A DNA stretch of 64,000 bases from SLNP01 sp964568875 (GCA_964568875.1 CAZMSH010000009.1:1-64000); one strand, 5' to 3'. Positions 1-8,669 are shown, counted from the stretch's first letter. Numbers and translations are program-made. Notes: generated by a model from the sequence alone, not told the origin.

Positions 1-157
1 TTCAGGCTCCGGTGAGCTCGCCTTCGGCTCGGTTCTCCCTTCGGTCGTGAGCTCGCTGCGCTCGGTTCTGGTTGCTGGTTGCTGGTTTTACCTTCGCCTT
101 TCAGGCTCCGGTGAGCTCGCCTTCGGCTCGGTTCCGTTTGCCGTTTACCGTTTTTTC
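1..157. repeat. Intergenic low-complexity direct repeats
   Basis: A 35-bp sequence at 1-35 recurs exactly at 100-134. A diverged copy of its core (gtgagctcgctgcgctcgg) lies at about 47-65. Between them ggttgct is repeated in tandem near 69-85, and ccgttt/ccgttta repeats follow near 136-155. The core can form short hairpins (gagc...gctc). No convincing gene covers this stretch, and the only reading frame across it looks like translated repeat. Similar short repeats (taccgta) flank the scaffold gap at the right end of the window, so this is probably a genome-wide family of intergenic repeats. Confidence 0.7.
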
Positions 158-232
158 AATTTGATGAACGCTCCCCCTACTTTTTTCCTTGCACAAAATT
201 GGATAAATTGCCGGAGAATAATTATATGACCT

Positions 233-697
233 ATGAAAAGATATTCGCTTGAAAACAGAGAGAGTAATAAGCTTGTAAGGATATTGCAGATACTCTTTGG
301 AATAGCCTGCATTATAACGGCCGGATGGTGGGCCGTATATATGATTAAGTCACTGGAAAGCGGCAACTACTGGATAGCTACCCTGTTCATGTTCTTTTTC
401 GGCGCCTTCCAGATATACTCAGGTCTGGGATATGCATCGAAATATCTGATTATAGGTAAAGAGACTCTGAAAATCAAAAAAGCCGCTATCGGGCGGGAGC
501 AGTTGATCCGTAACAGCGATATTGAAAGAATTGACATACTCCCTCTTTCAATATCAGTTACGTTGCGCAACGGCAAAACATTCAATGTAAGCTTTCCGGT
601 TACCCTGAATGAAACCATTGACCGTGTTAAAGATGCAATAGAGGAATTCGGCAGAGACAATAAAATATTAACAGAGGAAAAAAGAGAGGGGAAATGA
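233..697 (+). CDS. Small membrane protein with two TM helices and a PH-like tail
   Basis: 154 residues. Two hydrophobic helices lie at about residues 17-37 and 46-67. They are followed by a roughly 75-residue soluble region rich in beta strands (YLIIGKETLKIKK, RIDILPLSISVTLRNGK), which reads like a small PH/bPH-type barrel on a membrane anchor. No family is recognised with certainty. The stop codon overlaps the start of the next gene in an ATGA arrangement, so the two are probably translationally coupled, but nothing here shows a shared function. The start ATG at 233 follows closely on an AT-rich leader. Confidence 0.75.
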   Translation: MKRYSLENRESNKLVRILQILFGIACIITAGWWAVYMIKSLESGNYWIATLFMFFFGAFQIYSGLGYASKYLIIGKETLKIKKAAIGREQLIRNSDIERIDILPLSISVTLRNGKTFNVSFPVTLNETIDRVKDAIEEFGRDNKILTEEKREGK

Positions 698-1836
698 AGA
701 TAAGAATGGCAATGATAGGCGGCGGTGCTGGTTCATTCATAGGACCAGTGCACAGGATGGCTGCCACTCTTGATGGTGAGTGTGAACTTGTTGCTGCAGC
801 CCTGAGCAGCGACCCTGATAATGCCATCAGCAGCGGTATAAGGGCAGGGCTGCCGGGAGACAGGATATATACCGACTGGCAGGCTATGATAGATGCCGAA
901 AAACTTAAACCGGTTGAAATTAGGCCTCACTTTATATCAATAGTAACTCCTAACTTTTTGCATTACCAACAAATATCCGAATCACTGAATGCCGGCTTCC
1001 ACGTACTGTGCGACAAGCCTTTATGTATGACAGTATCTGAAGCCAAAGAGCTGAAGAATCTGGTCGAGGCCAGCGGTCGCCTCTTCTGCCTCACTCACAA
1101 TTATACCGGCTACCCTATGATAAAGCTTGCCCGTGATATTGTAAGAAGAGACCGCCTGGGTCAGGTACACAAGGTATCAGTTGAATATTTTCAGGGATGG
1201 CTCTCAACAAATGCTGAAGGAGAGGGCAACAAACAGGCTGCATGGCGCTCAGACCCCTCAAAAGCCGGCAATACCGGTACTATGGCTGACATAGGAACCC
1301 ACGCTTTTAATCTTGCCGAATATGTTTCATGCCTGAAAGTAAAAGAGGTGTGTGCAGACATTACTCCGACTCTATTTAACAGGAGACTCGATGATGATGG
1401 CAATGTGATGCTTCGATTTGAGAATGGAGTTAAGGGTTCTCTTCTGGCCAGCCAGATAGCCACAGGAGAGGAGAACAACCTGCGGCTGAAGGTTTACGGA
1501 GAAAAGGGTAGCCTGACATGGGAACAGATGAATCCTAATGATCTTATTGTACGCAGTACCGGAGAACCTATCCGGGTGTATCGGACAGCTGCATTTACCG
1601 GCGATGATGCTGAAAGAAATACCAGGTACACCAGGCTTCCTGCAGGCCACCCCGAAGGGTTTATTGAGGGCTTTGCAAATGTTTATCGCAGCTTTACCCG
1701 GGCAATCAGGGCTGTCTCTGACAACCTGCCCCCCGAATCCGATTATCCGGGGATAGAAGAAGGTGTCAGGGGTATGAGATTCCTCGAGGCTGTCGTCAAT
1801 TCATCGGCAGCCGACAGCAAATGGACTCTATTGTAG
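694..1836 (+). CDS. Gfo/Idh/MocA family oxidoreductase, cytosolic
   Basis: 380 residues, the normal length for NAD(P)-dependent sugar dehydrogenases of this family. The N-terminal Rossmann fold begins at residue 1 with a glycine-rich loop (MIGGGAGSFIG). The catalytic lysine motif appears as CDKPL at about residues 107-111, in place of the common EKP. The C-terminal alpha/beta substrate domain carries GTMADIGTHAFNL, whose His is the usual proton relay. There is no signal peptide, so it should act in the cytoplasm. The start overlaps the stop of the upstream membrane protein, and the 3' end overlaps the convergent TIM-barrel gene by 9 bp. The substrate cannot be told from sequence. The neighbouring exported Gfo/Idh enzyme and TIM-barrel protein suggest sugar oxidation/epimerisation. 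Confidence 0.9.
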   Translation: MKIRMAMIGGGAGSFIGPVHRMAATLDGECELVAAALSSDPDNAISSGIRAGLPGDRIYTDWQAMIDAEKLKPVEIRPHFISIVTPNFLHYQQISESLNAGFHVLCDKPLCMTVSEAKELKNLVEASGRLFCLTHNYTGYPMIKLARDIVRRDRLGQVHKVSVEYFQGWLSTNAEGEGNKQAAWRSDPSKAGNTGTMADIGTHAFNLAEYVSCLKVKEVCADITPTLFNRRLDDDGNVMLRFENGVKGSLLASQIATGEENNLRLKVYGEKGSLTWEQMNPNDLIVRSTGEPIRVYRTAAFTGDDAERNTRYTRLPAGHPEGFIEGFANVYRSFTRAIRAVSDNLPPESDYPGIEEGVRGMRFLEAVVNSSAADSKWTLL

Positions 1837-2673
1837 AAGGTTATTGATCAGGTACTCCCGGCTTATGCGGGCACTCTCAAGGGGTGTATGGGTAACACAG
1901 TTATCCTGTTCGACAAAGTGATATTTCATACCCGACAGTTTCATCTCTGAGAATATCGGTTTGAAATCTATTATACCCTCTCCCATTGTTGCATCACGCT
2001 TATCAGGGGTCATATCCTTCACATGCCACAGCTCAAACCTGCCGCGGTATTTCCTGAAATAGTCAACAGGGTCTTTGCCTGCTGCAGTAATCCAGCACAG
2101 GTCAATTTCGAATGTTACCAGCAACGGATCGGTACGTTCGGCAAGGATATCAAACGGTACTATTCCCTCTATCTCAGTGAATTCAACTGAGTGGTTATGA
2201 AACGCAAACCTTATTCCCCGGGAATTACATAAATCGCCTGCATAATTCATGAAATCGGCGGCCTCCCTGAATCCATCCAGAGAACGGCTCCACGTCCTGG
2301 GCAGTGAAGGAAGAACAAGAAAACTGAGACCGGCTTCTGCCGCATCCTCAACCATCCGTACCGCATTGTCGCGGTTGATTCCATTATGACTGCTTATCAG
2401 CTTCATTCCAAAACTCTCTACAACCCGCCTGAACTCGACCGGACTCATTCCGTAGAACATACCGTTTGAGTAATTGGCAGCCTCAATCCAGTTATAACCC
2501 ATTTCAGCAACGGCAGCCAATGTTCCCTGAGCATCACGTGCCATATCCTGTCTTACAGTGTAAAGAATCAAACCGGTGGAAGGATCCTCCTTCCTGCATG
2601 CCAGTGTCGGCGCCAAAGCAATAGCAGTTGCTGCTATGCCTGATTTTCTGATAAATGAACGTCTTGTTTCCAT
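1828..2673 (-). CDS. Tat-exported sugar phosphate isomerase/epimerase-like TIM barrel lipoprotein
   Basis: 281 residues. The N terminus has a twin-arginine motif (RRSFIRK), a hydrophobic stretch and a lipobox-like APTLAC, so the protein is probably folded in the cytoplasm, exported by Tat and lipidated. The rest is an AP-endonuclease-2/xylose-isomerase-type barrel. Likely metal ligands are in FHNHSVEF, FEIDLCW, LWHVKDM and FVEQD. Family members are epimerases, isomerases or lyases; some act on 3-keto sugars together with Gfo/Idh/MocA dehydrogenases. It is last in a three-gene operon (DoxX, Gfo/Idh, this gene), 10 bp after the dehydrogenase, which supports a joint two-step sugar reaction in the periplasm. 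The exact reaction is inference. Confidence 0.88.
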   Translation of the reverse strand: METRRSFIRKSGIAATAIALAPTLACRKEDPSTGLILYTVRQDMARDAQGTLAAVAEMGYNWIEAANYSNGMFYGMSPVEFRRVVESFGMKLISSHNGINRDNAVRMVEDAAEAGLSFLVLPSLPRTWSRSLDGFREAADFMNYAGDLCNSRGIRFAFHNHSVEFTEIEGIVPFDILAERTDPLLVTFEIDLCWITAAGKDPVDYFRKYRGRFELWHVKDMTPDKRDATMGEGIIDFKPIFSEMKLSGMKYHFVEQDNCVTHTPLESARISREYLINNLLQ

Positions 2674-2683
2674 GCATTCTGTT

Positions 2684-4267
2684 TCAGATTATTAACTCCT
2701 TTTCTCTGTCCCATCTGACCTTCCTTCCCTCATGATAGGCGATGGTTCCCATATGAGCCGTTATTGCTTCCTCAAAAGCCTGGTCAATGTTGCACGATGG
2801 TGTTCCTCCGTTCCTGATACAGCTTAACCATTCCCTGAGGTGCAGATGTGTTGTATCAATGCGGCGGCCACCCCTGTAAGTGTAGAGCAGTCCGCGCCCT
2901 GCAAAATACTGTTCTGTGGCTGAGGTCACAGCGTCAACGTTCTTCCTTCCCGGGGTGAATGTAAGAATAGGCAACTCGGTATCTATAATGCCTTCACTGA
3001 TCTCCTTCTTATATTTCGTTGAAGCTCTGTCAGCATAAATAATCAGCGAGTTACTAACTTCCATCGAACCATCATGACCCATTATTACCTTTCCTCTTGA
3101 TCTGTTGCTTGCCAGGGTTGCGCTGTAGAGCATCGTCAGTTTCTCATTTTCAAACTCAAATACTGTCTGCAATACATCGGGTACTGTTCTTCCGTCACGA
3201 AAGAAGTATATACCTCCCGATGAGACTGCACTATCTGGAATGCCAAAACCGAATATCTGGTTCATAGCATCAAATTCATGGGTAAGAAGATCGCCTGACA
3301 ATCCTGTGCTGTAATCCCACCAGCAGCGCCAGCGAAAGAAGCGCTCAAGACTGAAATCGTGCCACGGAGCTTGTCCTATAAACTGTTCCCAGTCAATAGT
3401 CTCAGGTGAGGCCTTTTCATGTATAGGGTAAACCCATGCACCATTGGGGTCGTTACGGTTTGTGGTAACCTCTATAAGATTAACCTTACCAATAACACCC
3501 TTATCAATGGCTTCCTTTGCTTTCATGTATGCCTCTGTCTGCCTGCCCTGATGGCCAAGCTGAAACACGACTCCTGTCTCCCTGATTACTTTTCTGACCT
3601 CGTAGGTCTCCTCTACCGACCAGCTTAACGGTTTTTCACAATACACATGCTTGCCGGCCCTGGCTGCTTCAATTGCCATGGGAGCGTGCCAGTGATCAGG
3701 TGTTGAAATTATTACTGCATCAATGTCAGGGGCTGCTATCAGCTCTTTGTAGTTTCTGTAAACAACAGGCATATCGCCCGTCTTTTCACCGTTACCCGAA
3801 CGGTATATATTTGCTCCTGCGGCACGGGCTCTGTCGGCGTATACCGAAAAGATATCACAGACACCGCGGATTTCGACGTTAAGGTTATCCTGCTCCATAA
3901 ACTCGGCATAGCGCGTATCTTTACCGTTGCTGACTGAGGCCTCCCTGAGTGCGTCGACGTCGTCTGGGTGAAGAAAACCGGCTGCCTTCGCAATCTGCGG
4001 CCCCCGTATCCCGAAGCCTATAATACCCAGCCTGATGGTATGTCCTGTTGCCGGTGGCAACGGATGATCAGGGGCTGCTGCTGTCATGTCAACACTGTCA
4101 AGGATATTTCCCCTGAGCATCTTTTCATATCTTCTCTTTTTAAAATATGCATAGGCAAAAGCGCCAAGCACCGGAACAGTGGCAAGTCCCTTCAGTACAT
4201 CCCGTCTGGTGAAATTGTCTCCTTTTACGGGCTCAGTATCTCTCTCTTTATTATTCTCGTTGCTCAT
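2684..4267 (-). CDS. Tat-exported Gfo/Idh/MocA family oxidoreductase
   Basis: 527 residues from the chosen ATG (MSNENN...). An in-frame start 42 bp further upstream would overlap the DoxX gene and gives a less natural N terminus. A Tat signal (TRRDVLKGLATVPVLGAFAY) is followed by a basic linker, a Rossmann domain starting near LGIIGFGIRGPQIAKAAG, the catalytic EKPLSW motif, and a long C-terminal substrate domain. Longer than typical family members because of the signal, linker and insertions. Export by Tat implies that the NAD(P) cofactor is bound in the cytoplasm and carried out tightly held, as known for glucose-fructose oxidoreductase. It lies between a DoxX-like membrane protein (10-bp gap) and the TIM-barrel lipoprotein (10-bp gap). 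The substrate is unknown. Confidence 0.9.
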   Translation of the reverse strand: MSNENNKERDTEPVKGDNFTRRDVLKGLATVPVLGAFAYAYFKKRRYEKMLRGNILDSVDMTAAAPDHPLPPATGHTIRLGIIGFGIRGPQIAKAAGFLHPDDVDALREASVSNGKDTRYAEFMEQDNLNVEIRGVCDIFSVYADRARAAGANIYRSGNGEKTGDMPVVYRNYKELIAAPDIDAVIISTPDHWHAPMAIEAARAGKHVYCEKPLSWSVEETYEVRKVIRETGVVFQLGHQGRQTEAYMKAKEAIDKGVIGKVNLIEVTTNRNDPNGAWVYPIHEKASPETIDWEQFIGQAPWHDFSLERFFRWRCWWDYSTGLSGDLLTHEFDAMNQIFGFGIPDSAVSSGGIYFFRDGRTVPDVLQTVFEFENEKLTMLYSATLASNRSRGKVIMGHDGSMEVSNSLIIYADRASTKYKKEISEGIIDTELPILTFTPGRKNVDAVTSATEQYFAGRGLLYTYRGGRRIDTTHLHLREWLSCIRNGGTPSCNIDQAFEEAITAHMGTIAYHEGRKVRWDREKELII

Positions 4268-4277
4268 AAATAATACT

Positions 4278-4754
4278 CTAACTGTTTTTTCCAAAAATAA
4301 ACCTGTCAATACCGTATATTCTCTCGGTGGGGAAATGATATAAAACGAACATCACAGCCAACTGTATCAGGTTTTTGTTAACCCAGAGGTAACTTCCTTC
4401 AGAAGGAACGGCGTATCTGGTTGCCACCAGAGGAGGATGCGACAGATAGTAAAAACCCAGCAACACCATTCCTGAAATCAGTGCCACCCTCGTAAGGCAA
4501 CCGGTGATCAAACCCAATCCTATTGCCACTAAACCCCACACATTCATAAAGTCAACTATTGACAAGGTTGTCGGGTCAGAAGCCAGCATCCTGAAGAATC
4601 CTGCCATGAATCCGCCTGAGTCAAGAAGAAAACCAGCTGAAGACCAGTCGGGATTAACAGCCTTAACAACACCCTCATACAGAAAAAGCCAGCCGGTCAG
4701 CAGCCGCAATACCATCAGGCCTGCCAGCTGAATAGGTTTATAATTTATTTTCAC
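4278..4754 (-). CDS. DoxX family integral membrane protein
   Basis: 158 residues with four predicted membrane helices. The N terminus has the DoxX-type motif (LRLLTGWLFLYEGVVKA) and a later conserved GLVAIGLGLITGC segment. The start codon is GTG. DoxX/DoxD relatives are small membrane subunits linked to quinone or thiol redox chemistry. It is the first gene of the operon with the exported Gfo/Idh oxidoreductase and TIM-barrel protein. A role in passing electrons from, or re-oxidising, the exported dehydrogenase is possible but is only inference from position. Confidence 0.85.
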   Translation of the reverse strand: MKINYKPIQLAGLMVLRLLTGWLFLYEGVVKAVNPDWSSAGFLLDSGGFMAGFFRMLASDPTTLSIVDFMNVWGLVAIGLGLITGCLTRVALISGMVLLGFYYLSHPPLVATRYAVPSEGSYLWVNKNLIQLAVMFVLYHFPTERIYGIDRFIFGKNS

Positions 4755-4785
4755 GGTATAAATACGTTGATTATTGTTAAAGATG

Positions 4786-4793
4786 CAAATTTA
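4786..4793 (-). promoter_or_regulatory. Bacteroidota -7 box upstream of the DoxX operon
   Basis: On the minus strand the octamer TAAATTTG matches the Bacteroidota -7 consensus TAnnTTTG exactly, 31 bp before the GTG start of the DoxX gene. No TTTG is found at the expected -33 distance, so only the -7 element supports the call. Confidence 0.45.
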
Positions 4794-4895
4794 AAATTTA
4801 CTGTCTAACTAAGAATTATTATTGGCTCTATTTGAATAAGTATATCTCAGTCCTTCGTCAAAAAGAGGTATCTTTGATAATGAAACGACCACCCG

Positions 4896-5903
4896 ATGGC
4901 AAACTACTCTGAATGCAGCGGCAATACATGCAGGTGCCTCGTCTGTCCGCATAAATGCAATATCAGTACGGGTTCATCAGGACTATGCGCAGTCAGGCAA
5001 AATGAAGGTAATGGCACTGTTGCGCTGACCACCTTCGGACTGGTATCAGGTTATGGTTCCGACCCTATAGAGAAGAAACCACTTTACCATTTCTACCCCG
5101 GAAGCACTATTCTTTCGGTAGGGTCTTATGGCTGTAACCTCAGCTGCGATTTCTGCCAGAACTGGCATATTTCCAATGGCAGGAACCCAATGCCGGGCAA
5201 AAGGATGAAGCCGGAACAGATTGTGAGTGATGCTCTTGACATACCCGGAAACACCGGCGTTGCCTTCACCTATAATGAGCCGGTGGTGTGGATTGAGTTT
5301 ATGCTGGCAACTGCAGGAAAGGCCAGGGAGTCAGGACTTGCTACCGTTATGGTCAGTAATGGCTATGTCAATGAAAAGCCTCTGGAGGATATTCTCAATG
5401 TTGTTGATGCTTTTAATATCGATCTGAAATTCTTCAGCAACGAAAGCTACAGGAAATATACCGGAGGAACCCTGCGTCCGGTACTCAGGAGCCTTTCACA
5501 GATAGCTTCTTCCGGTCGCCACCTCGAAGTGACTACTCTGGTTATACCCGGCCTGAACGATTCTGATGACGAGATAAAAGATATTGCCGCCTGGATAGCG
5601 TCGGAATGCGGCAGAGACACACCCCTGCATCTCAGCCGCTACCACCCGGCTCACAAACGGACAACCGGTCCCACCGCTGTAGGCAAGCTTGTGGAATTAC
5701 ACAGGCTGGCTTCTGAATCGCTCAGTTACGTATATATCGGAAATGCATACAGCCCCGGACTGTCAGATACCCGATGCCCCGGTTGTGGCACTACAGTCAC
5801 GACAAGAACAGGTTATATCACGGATTTTCAGAACCTGACTGATTCAGGAAAATGCAGCCGTTGCGGCCACACAGTGTACCGGCATTTTACTTCTCCCGGG
5901 TAA
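4896..5903 (+). CDS. AmmeMemoRadiSam-type radical SAM enzyme
   Basis: 335 residues. The N-terminal CLVCPHKCNI segment resembles the cysteine motif of this PflA-related family. It is followed by DPIEKKPLYHFYPGS and the radical SAM cluster motif CNLSCDFC (CxxxCxxC) near residues 85-92. A C-terminal zinc-ribbon-like segment has CPGCG and CSRCG pairs. The family is the radical SAM member of the three-part AmmeMemoRadiSam system, whose other parts are AMMECR1 and Memo proteins; neither is encoded next to it here. The protein should bind a 4Fe-4S cluster and cleave S-adenosylmethionine; the substrate is not known. The 3' end overlaps the convergent small gene by 17 bp. Confidence 0.92.
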   Translation: MANYSECSGNTCRCLVCPHKCNISTGSSGLCAVRQNEGNGTVALTTFGLVSGYGSDPIEKKPLYHFYPGSTILSVGSYGCNLSCDFCQNWHISNGRNPMPGKRMKPEQIVSDALDIPGNTGVAFTYNEPVVWIEFMLATAGKARESGLATVMVSNGYVNEKPLEDILNVVDAFNIDLKFFSNESYRKYTGGTLRPVLRSLSQIASSGRHLEVTTLVIPGLNDSDDEIKDIAAWIASECGRDTPLHLSRYHPAHKRTTGPTAVGKLVELHRLASESLSYVYIGNAYSPGLSDTRCPGCGTTVTTRTGYITDFQNLTDSGKCSRCGHTVYRHFTSPG

Positions 5904-6177
5904 CCTTACTAAGCCTGTCAAAGAGATTATCAATTCCGGCAAGCAGGTCTTTTCTGATAGCCTTGTAGTAGGCTTTCCTTTCAGCAGGTGGCGCGGCTTT
6001 GTCACCCTTATTTATCCTTACACATAAATCGTTACGAAGCTGGATGGCCGTCTCAACTATATCAGTCAACTCTTCTGTCTGCTTACCCGGATAGAGGCCG
6101 GAAAAGGTAAAACAATCAGAAACTACCTCAAAAACAAGGTATTCAATATCTTTTTTCAGGTTTCTTACACTTGCCAT
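5887..6177 (-). CDS. Conserved small hypothetical protein
   Basis: 96 residues from an internal ATG (MASVRNLKKDIEYL...). The 15-residue upstream extension is basic and hydrophobic and looks untranslated, so the internal start is preferred. The protein is mostly helical, with charged C-terminal helices (RKAYYKAIRKDLLAGIDNLFDRLSK). No cysteine motif, signal peptide or catalytic motif is visible. It follows the aminotransferase gene by 56 bp on the same strand and may be co-transcribed. I do not recognise a function. Confidence 0.75.
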   Translation of the reverse strand: MASVRNLKKDIEYLVFEVVSDCFTFSGLYPGKQTEELTDIVETAIQLRNDLCVRINKGDKAAPPAERKAYYKAIRKDLLAGIDNLFDRLSKVTREK

Positions 6178-6233
6178 ATCAATTCTGTTTAATGGCGCAA
6201 AGATATACTTTTTTAAACGCAAGCCAAGGCACC

Positions 6234-7070
6234 CTACCTGACCTCAGGGCGACGGAAGGCATCAAGACTCTCCTTTACCCTCATAGTATAAAGCTCCAGT
6301 AATCGACTTACAAGAGGGTTGTCAACCCTGAAAGTGATTTCGTCAATCAGCCTTACGGGTAAAACCATCGGCGAGGTTCCCGTCATAAAAACCGATTCAA
6401 AATCAGCTATTTCATCAACATGAACCGAATCCATTACCACCTCTATGCCATTCAGGCTGCATATGTCAAGTACATGCTTTCTTGTTATTCCCCCCAGAAC
6501 TTTATGATCGGGCGCCGTAAACAACTTACCTGACTTTACGAAGAAGATGTTTGACCTGCTGCCTTCGGTAACGAATCCGTCAGTATCAACAAGGAGCGCT
6601 TCATATGCGTCAGAGAGAATGAGTCTGTGATAAATAGACGATCTTAACCGGTGGTTGATAACCTTCACCTCAGGATTCTCCCTCTCTGCATGATATAGTA
6701 TTGTCTTAACTCCTTCCCGGTACTGCCGCCGGGTAGGATATAGCGGCTCAATGAAATAGAGAAGATAGCTGCTCTCATTCTCCCGGTAGTTAAAGACTAT
6801 CTTGAGATTAGCCTCCTTAACTCCTGCATTCTTCCTGAGCATGACTATTTGTTCAGCCATCTGGCGTGGCGTGGCCAGCATTTTATGGGAATGATATTTT
6901 ACGCTCATAGCCATGCGCTCCATATGGTCTTCAAAAAAGAGGGGACCAGAACCCATCATGCGCAATACCTCATATACAGATTCTCCTTCATAAACCTCTG
7001 AATTGCTAAATAGGCATGCCGGCGTCAGCTCGCCGTTCCTGACAAAATACCTGCCGTAACACTCGCTCAT
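6234..7070 (-). CDS. Class IV aminotransferase (branched-chain aminotransferase / ADC lyase type)
   Basis: 278 residues, the fold-type IV PLP enzyme length. The N-terminal half has EGESVYEVLR and FFEDHMERM. The PLP-binding lysine is expected in EVKVINHRLR near residue 138. The phosphate-binding region is VTEGSRSNIFFV and the C-terminal hallmark is LGGITRKHVLDIC. Such enzymes transaminate branched-chain amino acids or D-amino acids, or release pyruvate from aminodeoxychorismate, and sequence reading alone does not separate these. A folP gene is present elsewhere in the window, but it is 40 kb away and not evidence for the lyase assignment. It stands at the head of a two-gene minus-strand unit. 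Confidence 0.9.
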   Translation of the reverse strand: MSECYGRYFVRNGELTPACLFSNSEVYEGESVYEVLRMMGSGPLFFEDHMERMAMSVKYHSHKMLATPRQMAEQIVMLRKNAGVKEANLKIVFNYRENESSYLLYFIEPLYPTRRQYREGVKTILYHAERENPEVKVINHRLRSSIYHRLILSDAYEALLVDTDGFVTEGSRSNIFFVKSGKLFTAPDHKVLGGITRKHVLDICSLNGIEVVMDSVHVDEIADFESVFMTGTSPMVLPVRLIDEITFRVDNPLVSRLLELYTMRVKESLDAFRRPEVR

Positions 7071-7092
7071 GGTAAAATCATTTTTAATAACT

Positions 7093-7100
7093 CAAAATTA
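7093..7100 (-). promoter_or_regulatory. Bacteroidota -7 box for the class IV aminotransferase
   Basis: TAATTTTG on the minus strand matches TAnnTTTG exactly, 22 bp before the ATG. No clear -33 TTTG is seen. Confidence 0.45.
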
Positions 7101-7164
7101 AGAAGATTCCGGCACTAAAGGAATTCTGATTAATTTTAACGGATAAAAGTCAGAGCAACCAAAG

Positions 7165-8535
7165 GTGTACGCAATATTAGATATTGAGACCACAGGTGGC
7201 AGTCCTCTCAGGGAGAAGATCACCGAGATTGCTGTATACGTTCACGACGGTAAACGAATTACTGATGAATTCGTTACACTGATCAATCCTGAAAGAAACA
7301 TTCCCTACTTTATCACCAGCATGACAGGCATTACAAATGAAATGGTTGAGGATGCACCGAAATTCTACGAAGTGGCGAAGCAAATAGTGGAGATAACAGA
7401 AGGGAAAGCCATTGTAGCTCACAATGCTCGTTTCGACTATTCATTTCTGAGACACGAATTCAAATCCCTCGGCTTCAATTTCAGACGTAACATTATTGAT
7501 ACTGTCTCTGCCTGCCGTAAACTGATTCCGGGATACCCTTCCTACAGCCTTGGCAATATTTGCCGTGAACTGGGAATAGTTATTGAAGACCGGCATCGTG
7601 CTGCTGGCGATGCTCTGGCTACCGTTAAACTCTTTGAGCTGCTGCTTGAAAAAGATGAAAAAATTAACGGTCCGGGGGCTTCACTCTTCCGTAGCACAAG
7701 AGATGTAAAACTCAACCCTTCCCTCGACCTGTCAAAACTTGAAGATATACCTGAAGAGCCAGGTATCTACTTCTTCTACGATGAAAACAACGAGTTGATA
7801 TATATTGGCAAGAGCCGTAATCTGGCTGACAGGATATCAACACATCTTTCAAATAACACTACCAGGAGAAGCATGGAGATGCGCGACCGGATAGCTTCAA
7901 TTGACTGGGAATGTACAGGAAGCGAACTGGTAGCACTACTTAAGGAATCGGAAGAGATAAAGCGAAACAAACCTCTTTATAATCGCGCGCAAAGAAGAAC
8001 AGGAGCAGTATGGGGTCTTTTTAAAGGGATCAGTCCGGAAGGATATATAACATTCAGAACCGACAATATCAACTGTGAAGAAATACCACTTGCAACATAT
8101 TCATCGAAACAGAAGGCACGGGCGGCCATACAGATGCTTGTAGAGAAATACAGGCTATGCCAGAAGATGTGCGGACTATATGACACTGAAGGGAGTTGCT
8201 TCCATTACCAGGTCGGAATCTGCTCTGGTGCCTGCAACGGCAGTGAAAGCCCCGAAGATTACAATTCAAGAGCTGTTAAAGTAGTAGATGAATTCAGTTT
8301 CGGACAACGTAACTGTCTGATCATTGACTCCGGGAGACATCCTGAAGAACGCTCAGCAGTCAAGATCGTCAATGGGAAATATATAGGATACGGGTGGTTT
8401 AATGTCAATGATGTGGGCTTTGGACTGACCCCGGTTCACGATTGCATTGTACCAGCTTCAGATAACAGAGATGTACAGATGATCATCAAAGGTTATATCT
8501 CGAGAAACAAAGTGGAGAAGATTATAGATTTCTGA
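7165..8535 (+). CDS. DnaQ-like exonuclease fused to a GIY-YIG (UvrC/Cho-like) nuclease
   Basis: 456 residues with a GTG start. Residues 1 to about 165 are a DEDDh 3'-5' exonuclease: DIETTGG (motif I), HNARFDYSFL (motif II) and HRAAGDALAT (motif III). A GIY-YIG domain follows at about residues 195-275, with EEPGIYFFYDEN and LIYIGKSRNLADR, resembling the N terminus of UvrC. The C-terminal part keeps a cysteine-containing UvrC-like segment (CSGACNG) but no helix-hairpin-helix or RNase H half. The architecture is that of Cho-like epsilon/UvrC fusions thought to act in DNA repair. A near-consensus -7 box (TAATTTTA) lies at 7131-7138. Confidence 0.92.
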   Translation: MYAILDIETTGGSPLREKITEIAVYVHDGKRITDEFVTLINPERNIPYFITSMTGITNEMVEDAPKFYEVAKQIVEITEGKAIVAHNARFDYSFLRHEFKSLGFNFRRNIIDTVSACRKLIPGYPSYSLGNICRELGIVIEDRHRAAGDALATVKLFELLLEKDEKINGPGASLFRSTRDVKLNPSLDLSKLEDIPEEPGIYFFYDENNELIYIGKSRNLADRISTHLSNNTTRRSMEMRDRIASIDWECTGSELVALLKESEEIKRNKPLYNRAQRRTGAVWGLFKGISPEGYITFRTDNINCEEIPLATYSSKQKARAAIQMLVEKYRLCQKMCGLYDTEGSCFHYQVGICSGACNGSESPEDYNSRAVKVVDEFSFGQRNCLIIDSGRHPEERSAVKIVNGKYIGYGWFNVNDVGFGLTPVHDCIVPASDNRDVQMIIKGYISRNKVEKIIDF

Positions 8536-8669
8536 TATCAGATGTCAGATGTCAGATTTAACTTCAGATAAAGCTGCAGTATAATCCGAATTCTTTCAGG
8601 TTCTGAAATCTCAGATCAGAATTCTTGTTTTCATGGTGCCGACAGATTATGAAATGAATGGAATAATTC

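Noticed and set aside
4268..4309. Upstream start for the exported Gfo/Idh gene
   Set aside because: It overlaps the DoxX gene and puts 14 extra residues before a normal N terminus and Tat signal.
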